Shown here in pieces: positions 7,272 through 16,338 of a stretch of 53,618 bases of DNA. Positions within the stretch are counted from its first letter, which is position 1. Each line of letters begins with the position of its first letter. This DNA is from Clostridiales bacterium (GTDB lineage: Bacteria; Bacillota; Clostridia; Oscillospirales; JAAYOS01). The notes under the pieces are model-generated. The model did no database searches, was not told where the DNA came from, and saw nothing but the letters and a program-made list of their open reading frames with translations. Both the position numbers and the translations under genes were made by a program. The stretch is from assembly GCA_012520195.1 (NCBI GenBank), contig JAAYOS010000064.1, positions 1-53,618 on the forward strand, read 5' to 3'.

Positions 7272-8285
7272 TTATTTCATATTGCTCACAAAGTATGGAG
7301 CATACTTAGCTGCGACGAGTATTGCTTCAATCATACTTACAGGGCTTGCGGTGCCCTTTCCAGCAATGTCGAATGCGGTACCGTGGTCTACAGACGTTCG
7401 AAGGAAGGGAAGTCCGTTTGTAACCGATACAGTTCGCTCAAAATCTAGTGTTTTTGTTGCAATATGCCCCTGGTCATGGTAGAGAGACAGAACAGAATCG
7501 AATCTTCCATTCAGTGCTAGGTGGAAGACGGAATCAGCTGCAATGGGGCCACAAACATTATAGCCCATTTCACGAAGAGTCTCTATCGCAGGTGCGATCT
7601 CCTCGACCTCCTCAGTTCCAAACAGTCCATGTTCCCCGCTATGTGGGTTGAGACCCGCAATTGCCATTTTGGGATTTTCCACACCTAGCTTCTCAAGTGC
7701 AGCAAAGCTCCGCATAACAGTGTCGATTATGCGCTCAGTGGTGACCAAATCACACGATTTTCGGAGCGAGACATGGCGTGACAAAAAGAACACCCGCATA
7801 CCGCGCACCTCAAACATTGTTAGCGGATCATCAGTCAGCGTAAGGCCTGCCATAATTTCTGTATGCCCGATAAAAGGGATGTTTGCGGCCTTAAGAGATT
7901 CTTTATTTATTGGGGTAGTAGCAATTGCGTCAATCTCCCCGCTCATGGCGATGGAAACACTTTTTTCGATATATTCATATGATGCACGTCCGCAGAATGC
8001 AGATACCTCACCTACTCTAAAATCTGCAGGATCGGCATTATTTAGGTCGATAACATTGATGATCCCATTTCGGAATACACCCATTGTCGGCGATTGAATG
8101 GTATGAAAGTCGGCTTTCAGACCGGACAGGCGCGCAGAATCTGACAGGCATCTGGTGTCACCAACGATAAAGCAGTCAGCAACCTCAGAGGTTTGTTGCT
8201 CAAGGAGTGCCTTGACTGCAATTTCAGGGCCAATGCCTGCAGGGTCCCCCATTGGGATAGCTATCAGCGGTTTTCTTTGAAACAT
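7272..8285 (-). CDS. pdxA: PdxA-family 4-phospho-hydroxyacid dehydrogenase
   Basis: 337 residues on the minus strand, ATG preceded by GGAGG. The family oxidises 4-phosphohydroxy-L-threonine in pyridoxal phosphate synthesis, using NAD and a divalent metal. Visible motifs are [12 protein letters not shown] at the N-terminus and the metal-binding histidines in [12 protein letters not shown] and HDQGHI. No other vitamin B6 gene is nearby; a lone PdxA in a Firmicute can instead be the related PdxA2 enzyme acting on 4-phospho-D-threonate or erythronate, so the substrate is open. Its own promoter is at 8333-8361. Confidence 0.88.
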   Translation of the reverse strand: MFQRKPLIAIPMGDPAGIGPEIAVKALLEQQTSEVADCFIVGDTRCLSDSARLSGLKADFHTIQSPTMGVFRNGIINVIDLNNADPADFRVGEVSAFCGRASYEYIEKSVSIAMSGEIDAIATTPINKESLKAANIPFIGHTEIMAGLTLTDDPLTMFEVRGMRVFFLSRHVSLRKSCDLVTTERIIDTVMRSFAALEKLGVENPKMAIAGLNPHSGEHGLFGTEEVEEIAPAIETLREMGYNVCGPIAADSVFHLALNGRFDSVLSLYHDQGHIATKTLDFERTVSVTNGLPFLRTSVDHGTAFDIAGKGTASPVSMIEAILVAAKYAPYFVSNMK

Positions 8286-8332
8286 TTGGATTTCCTCCGG
8301 CAGATATTTTGCCTCAAAAAATTATATATTGG

Positions 8333-8361
8333 ATTGTATCACTTTCTTTTCCTGTTTACAA
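8333..8361 (-). promoter_or_regulatory. Sigma-A promoter of pdxA
   Basis: Read on the minus strand, TTGTAA (8361-8356) and TACAAT (8338-8333) are separated by 17 bp. The pdxA ATG lies about 48 nt further on. Confidence 0.65.
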
Positions 8362-8412
8362 CTAAAATTGACATCTACCGCTGCTTCAAACAGAGTCTGC
8401 CAAACACTTACA

Positions 8413-8441
8413 GTATGATTCGAAAACCACCTGTCAATAAT
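8413..8441 (+). promoter_or_regulatory. Possible sporulation-type (sigma-F/G) promoter of sigG
   Basis: GTATG (8413-8417) fits the GHATR -35 box of sigma-F/sigma-G promoters, and CAATAAT (8435-8441) is a partial match to the sigma-G -10 box, at 17-bp spacing. No good sigma-A promoter precedes the gene. sigG is known to be read by sigma-F and sigma-G in B. subtilis; the assignment here is tentative. Confidence 0.3.
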
Positions 8442-8486
8442 TGATTCATATCCGGCAATCCAAAATGATGGACCGGAGGAGGAATC

Positions 8487-9260
8487 ATGTTGTATGGAAA
8501 GGTTGAGATTTGCGGCGTTAATACGTCCAAGCTAAAGGTTCTTCCGGGCAAGAGAATCCAGGAACTACTGGAAAGAACAAAGGAGGGTGATGTCAAAGCC
8601 AGAGAGGAACTCATTTATGGAAATCTTAGACTCGTACTGAGTGTTATACAGCGATTTGTTAACCGCGGCGAACCACTTGACGACCTGTTTCAGGTCGGCT
8701 GCGTCGGCCTAATCAAGGCAATCGATAATTTCGATACCTCACACGGTGTAAAATTCTCGACTTATGCTGTTCCGATGATTGTGGGGGAAATCCGTAGATA
8801 TTTGAGAGATAACAGCGCAATCAGAGTCAGCAGGTCACTTAGGGACACTGCTTATCGCGTTCTTCAGATAAAGGAAAGGATGACCGCAGAAAAGCATCGT
8901 GAACCAACAACCGATGAGATAGCTCAGGCCCTCGGGATTCGTCGTGAGGATGTTGTTTTCGCTCTTACTGCGATAACCGATCCGATTTCACTTTACGAGC
9001 CTGTCTACTCTGATAGTGGCGATGCAGTCTGTGTAATGGACCAGGTAAGGGATGTAAAAAATACCGATGAAAGTTGGCTCGAGCATATTGCACTGTCTGA
9101 AGCTGTATCAAAACTAGGGCAGAGAGAACGCGACGTTCTTGCCATGAGGTTCTACGACGGGAAGACACAGATGGAGGTGGCCTCTGAGATAGGGATCTCC
9201 CAGGCTCAGGTGAGCCGTCTCGAGAAAAATGCAATAAGTCAGATCCGTAAACACCTGTAA
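8487..9260 (+). CDS. sigG: RNA polymerase sporulation sigma factor SigG
   Basis: 257 residues, ATG preceded by GGAGGAGG. SigG directs late gene expression in the forespore. The N-terminus KVEICGVNTSKL is the SigG signature, followed by region 2 (NLRLVLSVIQRFVNRGEPLD, LFQVGCVGLIKAIDNFD, FSTYAVPMIVGEIRRYLRD), region 3 and region 4 with its helix-turn-helix (KTQMEVASEIGISQAQVSRL). The length matches B. subtilis SigG (260). In many Firmicutes sigG follows spoIIGA-sigE; those genes are not adjacent here. It converges on ypeB. Confidence 0.97.
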   Translation: MLYGKVEICGVNTSKLKVLPGKRIQELLERTKEGDVKAREELIYGNLRLVLSVIQRFVNRGEPLDDLFQVGCVGLIKAIDNFDTSHGVKFSTYAVPMIVGEIRRYLRDNSAIRVSRSLRDTAYRVLQIKERMTAEKHREPTTDEIAQALGIRREDVVFALTAITDPISLYEPVYSDSGDAVCVMDQVRDVKNTDESWLEHIALSEAVSKLGQRERDVLAMRFYDGKTQMEVASEIGISQAQVSRLEKNAISQIRKHL

Positions 9261-9268
9261 ACAATAAA

Positions 9269-9326
9269 GACGGTCCTTGGGTCCTCCGCGATTCCCCATA
9301 GGGGTGCGGAATCCGCAAGGACCGTC
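9269..9326. terminator. Long hairpin between convergent sigG and ypeB
   Basis: GACGGTCCTTG (9269-9279) pairs perfectly with CAAGGACCGTC (9316-9326), with a further inner stem (TCCGC with GCGGA). The plus side has no T run; read on the minus strand the stem is followed by TTTATTGTTT, so it best serves ypeB and may act on both. Confidence 0.7.
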
Positions 9327-9348
9327 GATTACTTCGTTCTGATTTCAG

Positions 9349-10689
9349 TCAGAGAGTCAGAACTCCGTTCTCGTCCTCAATAACGACCAGTATCTGCTCT
9401 TCGACACCTGTCTCTGCATTGATATATATTAGGGCGCGTTGTCCGTATTGGTCAACACAGTTAAGCTCATAGCAAAGTCTCTCGAACTTACCCATACTCG
9501 GGATAACAGCAAGACGAACGCTCTCCACAGTGAGATTGTCTGACAGTTTGCTTCGGACAGATTCCTCTGTCTCTTTTATCTCAGGAAGTGTACGCTCGCC
9601 ATGACTCATCAAATAACCTAAGAACTCAGCACCGACAATGCGGCCGTCATCCCGTGCGACAGATATCTTAACAAGGTCGGGGTAATATGTTATCCCATCA
9701 GCTGTATACGCGAAGTTAACAGTTAGGATATTGTCTTTGGAGATGTAATAGCTTGTCTCCATATCTTCTAACCCTATTCCGGACAGAAAATCGACGGCCT
9801 TAGTGATGCAGTCCTCAACTGACAGATTTGATTGACTTACTACACCCGAATGCATCATATCAAGGACAAATCCCCCTGACTTAGTGATGTCAATGTACAT
9901 TGTCCCACTATCAGTATCAGCCGAAAATGAGTAGACCGGAATATTTCCGTCGGATTCACCGTCATCCTTAACGCTAGAGAGGTCGAGTTTGAAAGTCTCA
10001 GCGGCTTTCTTTCTTGCATCCTCTCTGCTTACCTCTTTAGCATTTACTATCATCATCGGCGTCATTTTGTCTATATGATCGGAAAAGGGTCCGTCATAAA
10101 TGAGCCCTGCATATTCTGGAAACTGGGTTTCAATATCTTGAATGGTCTCTGCCATAATGTCTATCTGTTCTTCTGGGTTGGAAGCGTACACTGCAGATCC
10201 AATAGAGATGCCTTCATTGTAGATTCGAGCGTACAGTTCGTTCAAGTTTACAGAGAGCTGATATGCGGCATCTGAGAGCTCTACAATACTCTTCTTATCC
10301 TCTTCTGTCATTTCTACTCCAGACGCTTCTTGTCTTGCAAGATGATATGCGTAGTCACCAACTTGACTTAGGAACTTGGCAGTCCGCTCAAGCTCGGTAT
10401 GTGAAAAGGGGAGGCTGCCTAATGCATACGTCGCCATAGCTGACTGTCGTGCAACCTCAGAGGAGAGCGAAGCGAGCATGGGGGCAGTCGAGGCGTAGCG
10501 TCCCTTTTGCAGTGTTGTGCTAATCTGCTCAATACTTGTCGTAAGCTCTGCGAAGTTGTGTTGATAACCTGCCTCCAGCAGCCAACGATAGTGGTTTGCT
10601 TTTGAGTATCCTTTGTAGACAAAACCGCCCAATACCAATATCAGTGTGAGAGTGTAACTGATAAGTCGGATTCTGTTTCTTCTCTTCAT
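9349..10689 (-). CDS. ypeB: Germination protein YpeB
   Basis: 446 residues from the ATG at 10689 (GAGGGC upstream), close to the 450 of B. subtilis YpeB; the frame is open 27 codons further but without a ribosome site. YpeB is an inner-spore-membrane protein that stabilises the cortex-lytic enzyme SleB. A single transmembrane anchor (LISYTLTLILVLGGFVY) near residues 10-27 is followed by a helical N-terminal domain and C-terminal PepSY-like repeats ending near VIEDENGVLTL. The usual partner sleB is not adjacent. Spore expression fits with the neighbouring sigG, though no SigG promoter was identified. Confidence 0.9.
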   Translation of the reverse strand: MKRRNRIRLISYTLTLILVLGGFVYKGYSKANHYRWLLEAGYQHNFAELTTSIEQISTTLQKGRYASTAPMLASLSSEVARQSAMATYALGSLPFSHTELERTAKFLSQVGDYAYHLARQEASGVEMTEEDKKSIVELSDAAYQLSVNLNELYARIYNEGISIGSAVYASNPEEQIDIMAETIQDIETQFPEYAGLIYDGPFSDHIDKMTPMMIVNAKEVSREDARKKAAETFKLDLSSVKDDGESDGNIPVYSFSADTDSGTMYIDITKSGGFVLDMMHSGVVSQSNLSVEDCITKAVDFLSGIGLEDMETSYYISKDNILTVNFAYTADGITYYPDLVKISVARDDGRIVGAEFLGYLMSHGERTLPEIKETEESVRSKLSDNLTVESVRLAVIPSMGKFERLCYELNCVDQYGQRALIYINAETGVEEQILVVIEDENGVLTL

Positions 10690-10856
10690 ATTTGCCCTCG
10701 TTTCTTGGTTGCGCATAAATTCGATTATTTTCCAATTATTCCGCGCACCATGGAGTTGAATAATAAGCATATATAGCTTTTGTCTACAACAGCAAAATAT
10801 TCAGAGAAGTCACTCAAACCCACCTCTGCACACATCGACTTGAGTGAAATATTAAA

Positions 10857-10885
10857 TTGCCATATTTCATGCATTGTGGTATGAT
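10857..10885 (+). promoter_or_regulatory. Sigma-A promoter of the aminotransferase-trpS-tagO-wecB operon
   Basis: TTGCCA (10857-10862) and TATGAT (10880-10885) are separated by 17 bp. The first gene starts 68 nt downstream. No T-box or other riboswitch structure was recognised in the short leader, although trpS lies in the operon. Confidence 0.7.
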
Positions 10886-10953
10886 ACCTCTTAGAATTAT
10901 AGTCGCCGACGGCATCTAATAGGGAGCTGTCCGACATTTCCGAGGTGTGAGAA

Positions 10954-12147
10954 TTGTCGAATTTTAATTTTGCAGATAGGATAAAGACACTAGAACCCTC
11001 TACGATACGTGAGATGTTAAAGGCTCCAAGCGGACCCGATTCTATCTCCTTTTCGGCAGGCAACCCGTCACCTCTTACCTTTCCGGCAAGTAAGATGGCG
11101 GAATTTGCGGCCGATATTTTTCGGGATGATTATGCGACCGCTCTACAGTACGGAATCACCGAGGGTTATGCACCGCTCAGGCAAGCAGTAGAAGAGCGGT
11201 ACCGTAAGCATGCAATAGGCTCGGAAAACGATGAGCTGATCATCACATCAGGCGCTCAGCAGGCTATAGATCTCTCAATCAAGGTTCTCGTAAATGAAGG
11301 TGACACAATACTGTGTGAGTCCCCAAGCTTTATCGGAGCACTCAACTGTTTCCGCTCCTATAATACGCGCCTTGTGGGAATACCGGTGGACAAAGACGGC
11401 ATGGATATTGATGCTCTTGAGTATGCGCTTGTCAATGAGCCGAATGTACGCATCATCTATACAATTCCAACCTTTCATAATCCGTGCGGAAGCACAATGT
11501 CGCTTGAGAGACGTACCCGTCTGATTGAGCTTGCACAAAAGTACGACGTCTATATTATCGAAGACAGCCCCTACTTTGAGTTGAGATATTCTGGAGAGGA
11601 CCTCCCCACATTAAAGAGTATGGACACTGGTGGAAGGGTCATCTTTGCAGGCTCTTTCTCGAAGGTTATTGCTCCAGGAATACGTATTGGTTATGTTAGT
11701 GCACACCGTGACATCATAGCACGGATGACCATAGCAAAGCAGGTTTCGGATGTCCACACAAATTTGTTTTTCCAGATTCTCGTTGAGAGGTATCTCAGCA
11801 ATGGTCTACTGGATGATCATATCAGAGAATGCTGTGACCTTTACAAGCAAAAGAGGGACCGAATGCTATCAGCAATGGAAAAGCATATGTCGGACAAGGT
11901 GTCCTGGAATAGTCCTGGCGGCGGTTTGTTTATTTGGGCGGAACTTCCGGACGGCTATGACGGTCAAACACTATGTAACCTGTTAAGGGAAAGACAGATA
12001 ATTTGCGTGCCCGGGAATACATTCAATGTGGACAAAATGCAGACTTCATGCGGATTTAGGTTGAACTTCTCTCTTCCGTCGGATGAGCAGATTGACAGAG
12101 GTATCGCAACCATCGGCGAAGTGCTCTCCGAATATGTAGTTATGTAG
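10954..12147 (+). CDS. PLP-dependent class I/II aminotransferase (2-aminoadipate/LysN type)
   Basis: 397 residues, TTG start right after an in-frame TGA, with GAGGTG 6 nt upstream. It is a fold-type I aminotransferase resembling the MocR-type catalytic domain and LysN/KAT II enzymes but without an attached GntR domain. Visible features are ISFSAGNPSP near the N-terminus, ITSGAQQAIDL, TIPTFHNPCGSTMS, the aspartate of EDSPYFEL, and the PLP lysine in GSFSKVIAPGIRIGY. Members transfer amino groups of 2-aminoadipate, aromatic or branched amino acids; the substrate cannot be set from sequence. It is 52 bp upstream of trpS, which weakly suggests an aromatic substrate. Confidence 0.88.
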   Translation: MSNFNFADRIKTLEPSTIREMLKAPSGPDSISFSAGNPSPLTFPASKMAEFAADIFRDDYATALQYGITEGYAPLRQAVEERYRKHAIGSENDELIITSGAQQAIDLSIKVLVNEGDTILCESPSFIGALNCFRSYNTRLVGIPVDKDGMDIDALEYALVNEPNVRIIYTIPTFHNPCGSTMSLERRTRLIELAQKYDVYIIEDSPYFELRYSGEDLPTLKSMDTGGRVIFAGSFSKVIAPGIRIGYVSAHRDIIARMTIAKQVSDVHTNLFFQILVERYLSNGLLDDHIRECCDLYKQKRDRMLSAMEKHMSDKVSWNSPGGGLFIWAELPDGYDGQTLCNLLRERQIICVPGNTFNVDKMQTSCGFRLNFSLPSDEQIDRGIATIGEVLSEYVVM

Positions 12148-12199
12148 TATAGAAGCGATCAATTATCTGCGAAAAATAATCGTTTGAAGGAAGGATTTC

Positions 12200-13198
12200 A
12201 TGAGTGAGAAGAGGATATTTAGCGGTATTAAACCCACTGGAGACTTGACCCTTGGCTCGTACATCGGTGCCATTAAGAACTGGGTTGAGCTACAGAATGA
12301 ATATCTCTGTTTATACTGTATTGTAGACATGCATGCTATAACCATTAGAAACGACCCTGAGACTCTCAGGAGAAGATCTCTTGAACAGCTTGCACAGTAT
12401 GTCGCGTCAGGTCTTGATCCAGAACGTAACATCATATACATCCAGAGCCACGTGCCGCAGCATGCTGAGCTTTCTTGGATTTTGGGTTGCTACAGTATGC
12501 TTGGGGAGCTTAACCGAATGACGCAGTATAAAGATAAGGTCAGCAAAGGGGAGGAGAACCTGAACGCAGGGATTTACACCTACCCTGTATTAATGGCTGC
12601 CGATATACTGCTCTACCAGTCTGATCTCGTACCTGTTGGCGAGGACCAAAAACAGCATGTGGAGCTGTGCCGTGACATAGCAATAAGATTCAATCATGTA
12701 TATGGCGAAACGTTTAAAGTGCCCGAACCCTTTGTCCCAAAAGTTGGTGCGCGTATAAAGAGTCTTACCGATCCTGAAAGCAAAATGTCTAAGTCAGATG
12801 ACGATCCTCAGGGAAGCATATTTATTATGGACAGTCCTGACCAAATTCTAAAGAAAGTAAAACGTGCCGTGACCGACATGGAAAATAGGGTCACATTCGA
12901 CACCGAAAAGCAGCCGGGTATCTCTAACCTAATGACAATATACTCATCTGCTACTGGTAAAGACTTCGACGTAATCACCGAGGAGTTTGAAGGAAAGGGA
13001 TACGGAGCGTTTAAGAATGCTGTTGCTGAGGCGGTAATTGAACTGCTCAGACCTATTCGCGAAAAGAGCGAGGAGATACTCGCAGATCGCGCATATCTTA
13101 CTGAAATATATACTTCCGGAGCTAAACGAGCAGCTGAGCTCGCCGAACCGACGCTAAAACTTGTCGTTGAAAAGCTCGGATTTGTCCCAAGGGGATAG
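12200..13198 (+). CDS. trpS: Tryptophanyl-tRNA synthetase
   Basis: 332 residues, ATG preceded by AAGGAAGG. It charges tRNA-Trp. The class I HIGH-equivalent lies in FSGIKPTGDLTLGSYIGAIK near the N-terminus and the KMSKS loop is intact in ESKMSKSDDDPQGSI. The length is normal for the compact bacterial form. It is second in an operon with an aminotransferase and envelope genes. Confidence 0.97.
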   Translation: MSEKRIFSGIKPTGDLTLGSYIGAIKNWVELQNEYLCLYCIVDMHAITIRNDPETLRRRSLEQLAQYVASGLDPERNIIYIQSHVPQHAELSWILGCYSMLGELNRMTQYKDKVSKGEENLNAGIYTYPVLMAADILLYQSDLVPVGEDQKQHVELCRDIAIRFNHVYGETFKVPEPFVPKVGARIKSLTDPESKMSKSDDDPQGSIFIMDSPDQILKKVKRAVTDMENRVTFDTEKQPGISNLMTIYSSATGKDFDVITEEFEGKGYGAFKNAVAEAVIELLRPIREKSEEILADRAYLTEIYTSGAKRAAELAEPTLKLVVEKLGFVPRG

Positions 13199-13213
13199 GA
13201 AAGGAAACCGATA

Positions 13214-14347
13214 ATGCAGACAGACTCTATCATAATTATACTTCTGACACTCGGTGTCTCTTTTCTAGTGTCTTTTGCTACAACTCCACTTGTTAAGAAA
13301 CTCGCCACAAAAATCGGTGCAATGGACGTCCCAAAGGATGACCGCAGGATGCACAACATACCAATTGCACGAATTGGCGGTCTTGCGATATTCATCGGTG
13401 TTATTGTAGGCGTGCTCCTGTTTGCTGATGTCTCGACCGAGTTACGAGGGATTCTCTTTGGCTCTGTAGTTATCGTTGTTATGGCGCTTGTTGATGATCT
13501 TATTGATCTTAAATATTGGATAAAGCTTATTGTACAGATCGTTGCGGCTTTGATAGCCGTTAGCAGCGGTGTGGTTATCGAGGTAGTATCAAACCCAAAC
13601 ATTTTTAGTTCAAATCCATGGCTGATTCTTGGTGTTTTCTCGATACCGATCACTGTTATCTGGATTGTCGCGATCACAAACTCTGTTAACTTCATAGACG
13701 GACTAGATGGTCTTGCGGTGGGGGTCTCCTCAATTTCGGCAATATCTATGCTCGTAATTGCCGTTCTGGTATCCGAACCGAATGTCGCTATCATAATGGC
13801 AGCTCTTGCTGGCGGGTGCATCGGCTTTCTGCCATACAATCTAAATCCAGCGAAAATATTCATGGGGGATACAGGGGCGCTCTTTATTGGTTACATCTTG
13901 GCCACGGTCTCAATACAGGGACTTTTCAAGTTCTATGCGATAATGTCCTTTGCGGTCCCATTCCTTATACTGGGCCTGCCCATATTTGACTTTCTCTTTG
14001 CTTTTTTCCGCAGGCTACTCACTGGCAAGAATCCAATGAAGGCCGATAGAGGACATGTGCATCATCGCCTAATTGACATGGGCTTCAACCAGAAGCAGGT
14101 TGTTGCGATCATGTATATCATCAGTGGCATCCTAGGCCTGTCAGCAGTTGTTCTGGCGGCAAGCGGGGAGCTTCGTGCAGTAGTGATGTTTGTTGGAATC
14201 GCCATAATAGCAGCGCTAAGTGCGAGGTTATATTTATCCGGGAGACCGAATAACAATCGGCATAATGCAACTCCAGAGATTACGAAAGATACAATAGAAA
14301 ACAAAGATGTGAAAGAATCAAAAGCCGATAAGGGGCTTGAAAGTTGA
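13214..14347 (+). CDS. tagO: Undecaprenyl-phosphate sugar-1-phosphate transferase (TagO/WecA type)
   Basis: 377 residues, ATG 15 bp after trpS with AGGAAAGG as ribosome site. It transfers GlcNAc-1-phosphate (or a similar sugar phosphate) to undecaprenyl phosphate, the first step of teichoic acid or other wall-linked glycopolymers. It is a polytopic membrane enzyme of the MraY/WecA superfamily: DDLIDL and NFIDGLDGLAVG carry the metal-binding aspartates and GHVHHRL is the WecA/TagO histidine motif. A charged, non-conserved tail of about 30 residues follows the last helix. The next gene makes UDP-ManNAc, consistent with a TagO-TagA type linkage unit. Confidence 0.92.
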   Translation: MQTDSIIIILLTLGVSFLVSFATTPLVKKLATKIGAMDVPKDDRRMHNIPIARIGGLAIFIGVIVGVLLFADVSTELRGILFGSVVIVVMALVDDLIDLKYWIKLIVQIVAALIAVSSGVVIEVVSNPNIFSSNPWLILGVFSIPITVIWIVAITNSVNFIDGLDGLAVGVSSISAISMLVIAVLVSEPNVAIIMAALAGGCIGFLPYNLNPAKIFMGDTGALFIGYILATVSIQGLFKFYAIMSFAVPFLILGLPIFDFLFAFFRRLLTGKNPMKADRGHVHHRLIDMGFNQKQVVAIMYIISGILGLSAVVLAASGELRAVVMFVGIAIIAALSARLYLSGRPNNNRHNATPEITKDTIENKDVKESKADKGLES

Positions 14348-14370
14348 TTACGGTTGAGAGGGGATAAGTT

Positions 14371-15510
14371 ATGGAGAAAATCAAGATCATGGTTGTCTTT
14401 GGGACGAGACCTGAAGCTATAAAGATGGCACCCCTCGTTCTGGAGTTAAAGAGACGTGATAACATAGATTGTATCGTATGCACTACAGGCCAGCACAGAG
14501 AGATGCTTGATCCAATCGTCAAGATATTCAATCTCAGTATTGACTATGACCTGGACATAATGGAGCCGAGGCAGACGCTCTCCACAATTACATCAAAGAC
14601 TCTGATCGGAATGGAGCCTGTACTGAAAGTGGCAAAGCCGGATATGGTCCTGGTACACGGAGACACATCAACGGCATTTACCTCTGCGCTTGCGGCGTAC
14701 TATCAGAAAGTTCCCGTGGGCCACGTAGAAGCGGGTCTTAGAACCGGGAATAGGTATTCACCCTACCCTGAAGAGATGAACCGGAGGCTCATAAGTGAGA
14801 TTGCTCAATTACACTTCAGCCCTACTGTCTCGAATGCAGAAAACCTTTACAATGAGTCGATTTCCGGAGAAATCTTCATAACCGGAAACACAGTCATTGA
14901 TGCTCTGCACACAACAGTTTCAAAAGACTTCTCCTTTTACACCGATGCTCTCAAGAATATTGATTTTGACAACAATCGGGTCCTCCTTGTAACAGCGCAC
15001 AGGCGTGAAAACTATGGTAAGCCTCTCGAGAACATAATGAATGCGCTGAAGGACCTGGTATGTAATTATCCAGATGTAAGAATAATCTACCCGATGCATA
15101 TGAGTCCAGAGGTTAGGCGTACTGCTACCGACATACTCGGAGATATGCCGCGTGTAGAGCTTATTGACCCGATAAACGTTGATGAGATGCACAATCTGAT
15201 GGACAGATGTCATTTCATCCTTACAGACTCTGGGGGCCTGCAGGAAGAGGCTCCTGCATTGGGCAAGCCTGTCCTAGTTCTCCGTAATGAGACTGAAAGA
15301 CCGGAAGCGGTTACTGCTGGCACTGTAAAGGTCTGTGGAGTAGAGAGAGAAGCAATCTACTCAGCAGCAGCAGAGCTTTTGGATTCGCATGATTCATACT
15401 TGAGTATGGCAAATGCCGTGAACCCATACGGTGACGGAAACGCCTGTAAGAGAATAGCCGATGCCATACTGTGGCATTTTGGCATGGGTAAGCGGCCCGA
15501 GAACTTCTAA
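14371..15510 (+). CDS. wecB: UDP-N-acetylglucosamine 2-epimerase (non-hydrolysing)
   Basis: 379 residues, ATG after GAGGGGATAAG. It interconverts UDP-GlcNAc and UDP-ManNAc in the cytoplasm. Family motifs are FGTRPEAIKMAPLVLEL, VLVHGDTSTAF, GHVEAGLRTG, and the C-terminal DSGGLQEEAPALGKPVLVLR with TERPEA. Together with the upstream TagO-like transferase it supplies precursors for a wall glycopolymer such as teichoic acid (called mnaA in Bacillus). Confidence 0.95.
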   Translation: MEKIKIMVVFGTRPEAIKMAPLVLELKRRDNIDCIVCTTGQHREMLDPIVKIFNLSIDYDLDIMEPRQTLSTITSKTLIGMEPVLKVAKPDMVLVHGDTSTAFTSALAAYYQKVPVGHVEAGLRTGNRYSPYPEEMNRRLISEIAQLHFSPTVSNAENLYNESISGEIFITGNTVIDALHTTVSKDFSFYTDALKNIDFDNNRVLLVTAHRRENYGKPLENIMNALKDLVCNYPDVRIIYPMHMSPEVRRTATDILGDMPRVELIDPINVDEMHNLMDRCHFILTDSGGLQEEAPALGKPVLVLRNETERPEAVTAGTVKVCGVEREAIYSAAAELLDSHDSYLSMANAVNPYGDGNACKRIADAILWHFGMGKRPENF

Positions 15511-15528
15511 GTTGAAACGGGGATTCTG

Positions 15529-16332
15529 ATGAACAAGGGAAAGATGACGGTATTTGCAGTCCTGGCGGCTGTGCTTCTGACTGCCGCCATTTTTATCGTG
15601 TTCCTAAACACCACCGTTGCCGGCAATCTAAGCCCAGAAATATCATTACCGCCGGCGCCTTCGGAGGATCCGACCGGCGGTAACGATAGTGTTAAGATTC
15701 CCGATGTCCCATCCTTTCCCGTCGAGTACCTCGATATAACACCAGAAAATGTCCAGTCTGTTATCAAGAATCTTCGCCGGCCAGAAAATTACACAATTGA
15801 GATAGAAGTTGAATATCACTGGTCGAGCGGTAGTTCTAAAGTTACCAGGCGGACATGGGGCGCAGGTGGCGTTGTCCGCTGGCAGCAATTTGATCTATCT
15901 GGAAATCCCACTATAAACTATATTTGCACTGATGAAGCGATATATGTCTGGGAAGAAGGTGAAAAGAGTTATATCACCTATGACAATGGAGAATTCTCAA
16001 TCGATGATTACGGTCAGATTCCCACTTATGAGGATATATTAGGTGCAGATAAGGCAGATATAGTCTCTGCATCATATGAAGACCAAAACTCTGTGCCCTG
16101 TGTAAAAACTGTCATAGTTGACAGGGAAAGTGGATACACAAAGGTTTACTGGGTAGCCCTAGAGAGCGGGTTTCTATGGAATGCAGAGTTACTGGAAGGG
16201 GATCGCACAATTTACCGTATGTCCGTTATTCCAACTAGCTTTTCTACAGACAGACCGAATACTTCGATATTCAGTCTTCCGGATGGGTCTAACCCTTTAA
16301 TGAGTGAGGAAAGTCAACAAGGAACAGCGTAG
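15529..16332 (+). CDS. Membrane-anchored extracytoplasmic protein, function unknown
   Basis: 267 residues, ATG 18 bp after wecB. One hydrophobic segment (MTVFAVLAAVLLTAAIFIVFL, residues 6-26) has no lipobox cysteine, so it is a signal anchor or a signal peptide. A proline-rich linker (residues 38-66) leads to a domain rich in alternating polar and aromatic residues (YTIEIEVEYHW, YICTDEAIYVWEEGEKSY) that looks like beta sheet and could be a LolA/LppX-like half barrel. That fold is a guess. The operon position behind envelope sugar genes suggests a surface role. It converges on the small-gene cassette with 6 bp between stops. Confidence 0.75.
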   Translation: MNKGKMTVFAVLAAVLLTAAIFIVFLNTTVAGNLSPEISLPPAPSEDPTGGNDSVKIPDVPSFPVEYLDITPENVQSVIKNLRRPENYTIEIEVEYHWSSGSSKVTRRTWGAGGVVRWQQFDLSGNPTINYICTDEAIYVWEEGEKSYITYDNGEFSIDDYGQIPTYEDILGADKADIVSASYEDQNSVPCVKTVIVDRESGYTKVYWVALESGFLWNAELLEGDRTIYRMSVIPTSFSTDRPNTSIFSLPDGSNPLMSEESQQGTA

Positions 16333-16338
16333 GACTGA

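Noticed and set aside
10885-10953. T-box leader for the operon containing trpS
   Set aside because: The leader is only about 60 nt and has neither the stem I pattern nor a T-box sequence.
12808-13863. 351-codon minus-strand ORF opposite trpS and the tagO-like gene
   Set aside because: It lies antisense to two clearly conserved genes and its serine/threonine/isoleucine-rich composition is that of a shadow frame.
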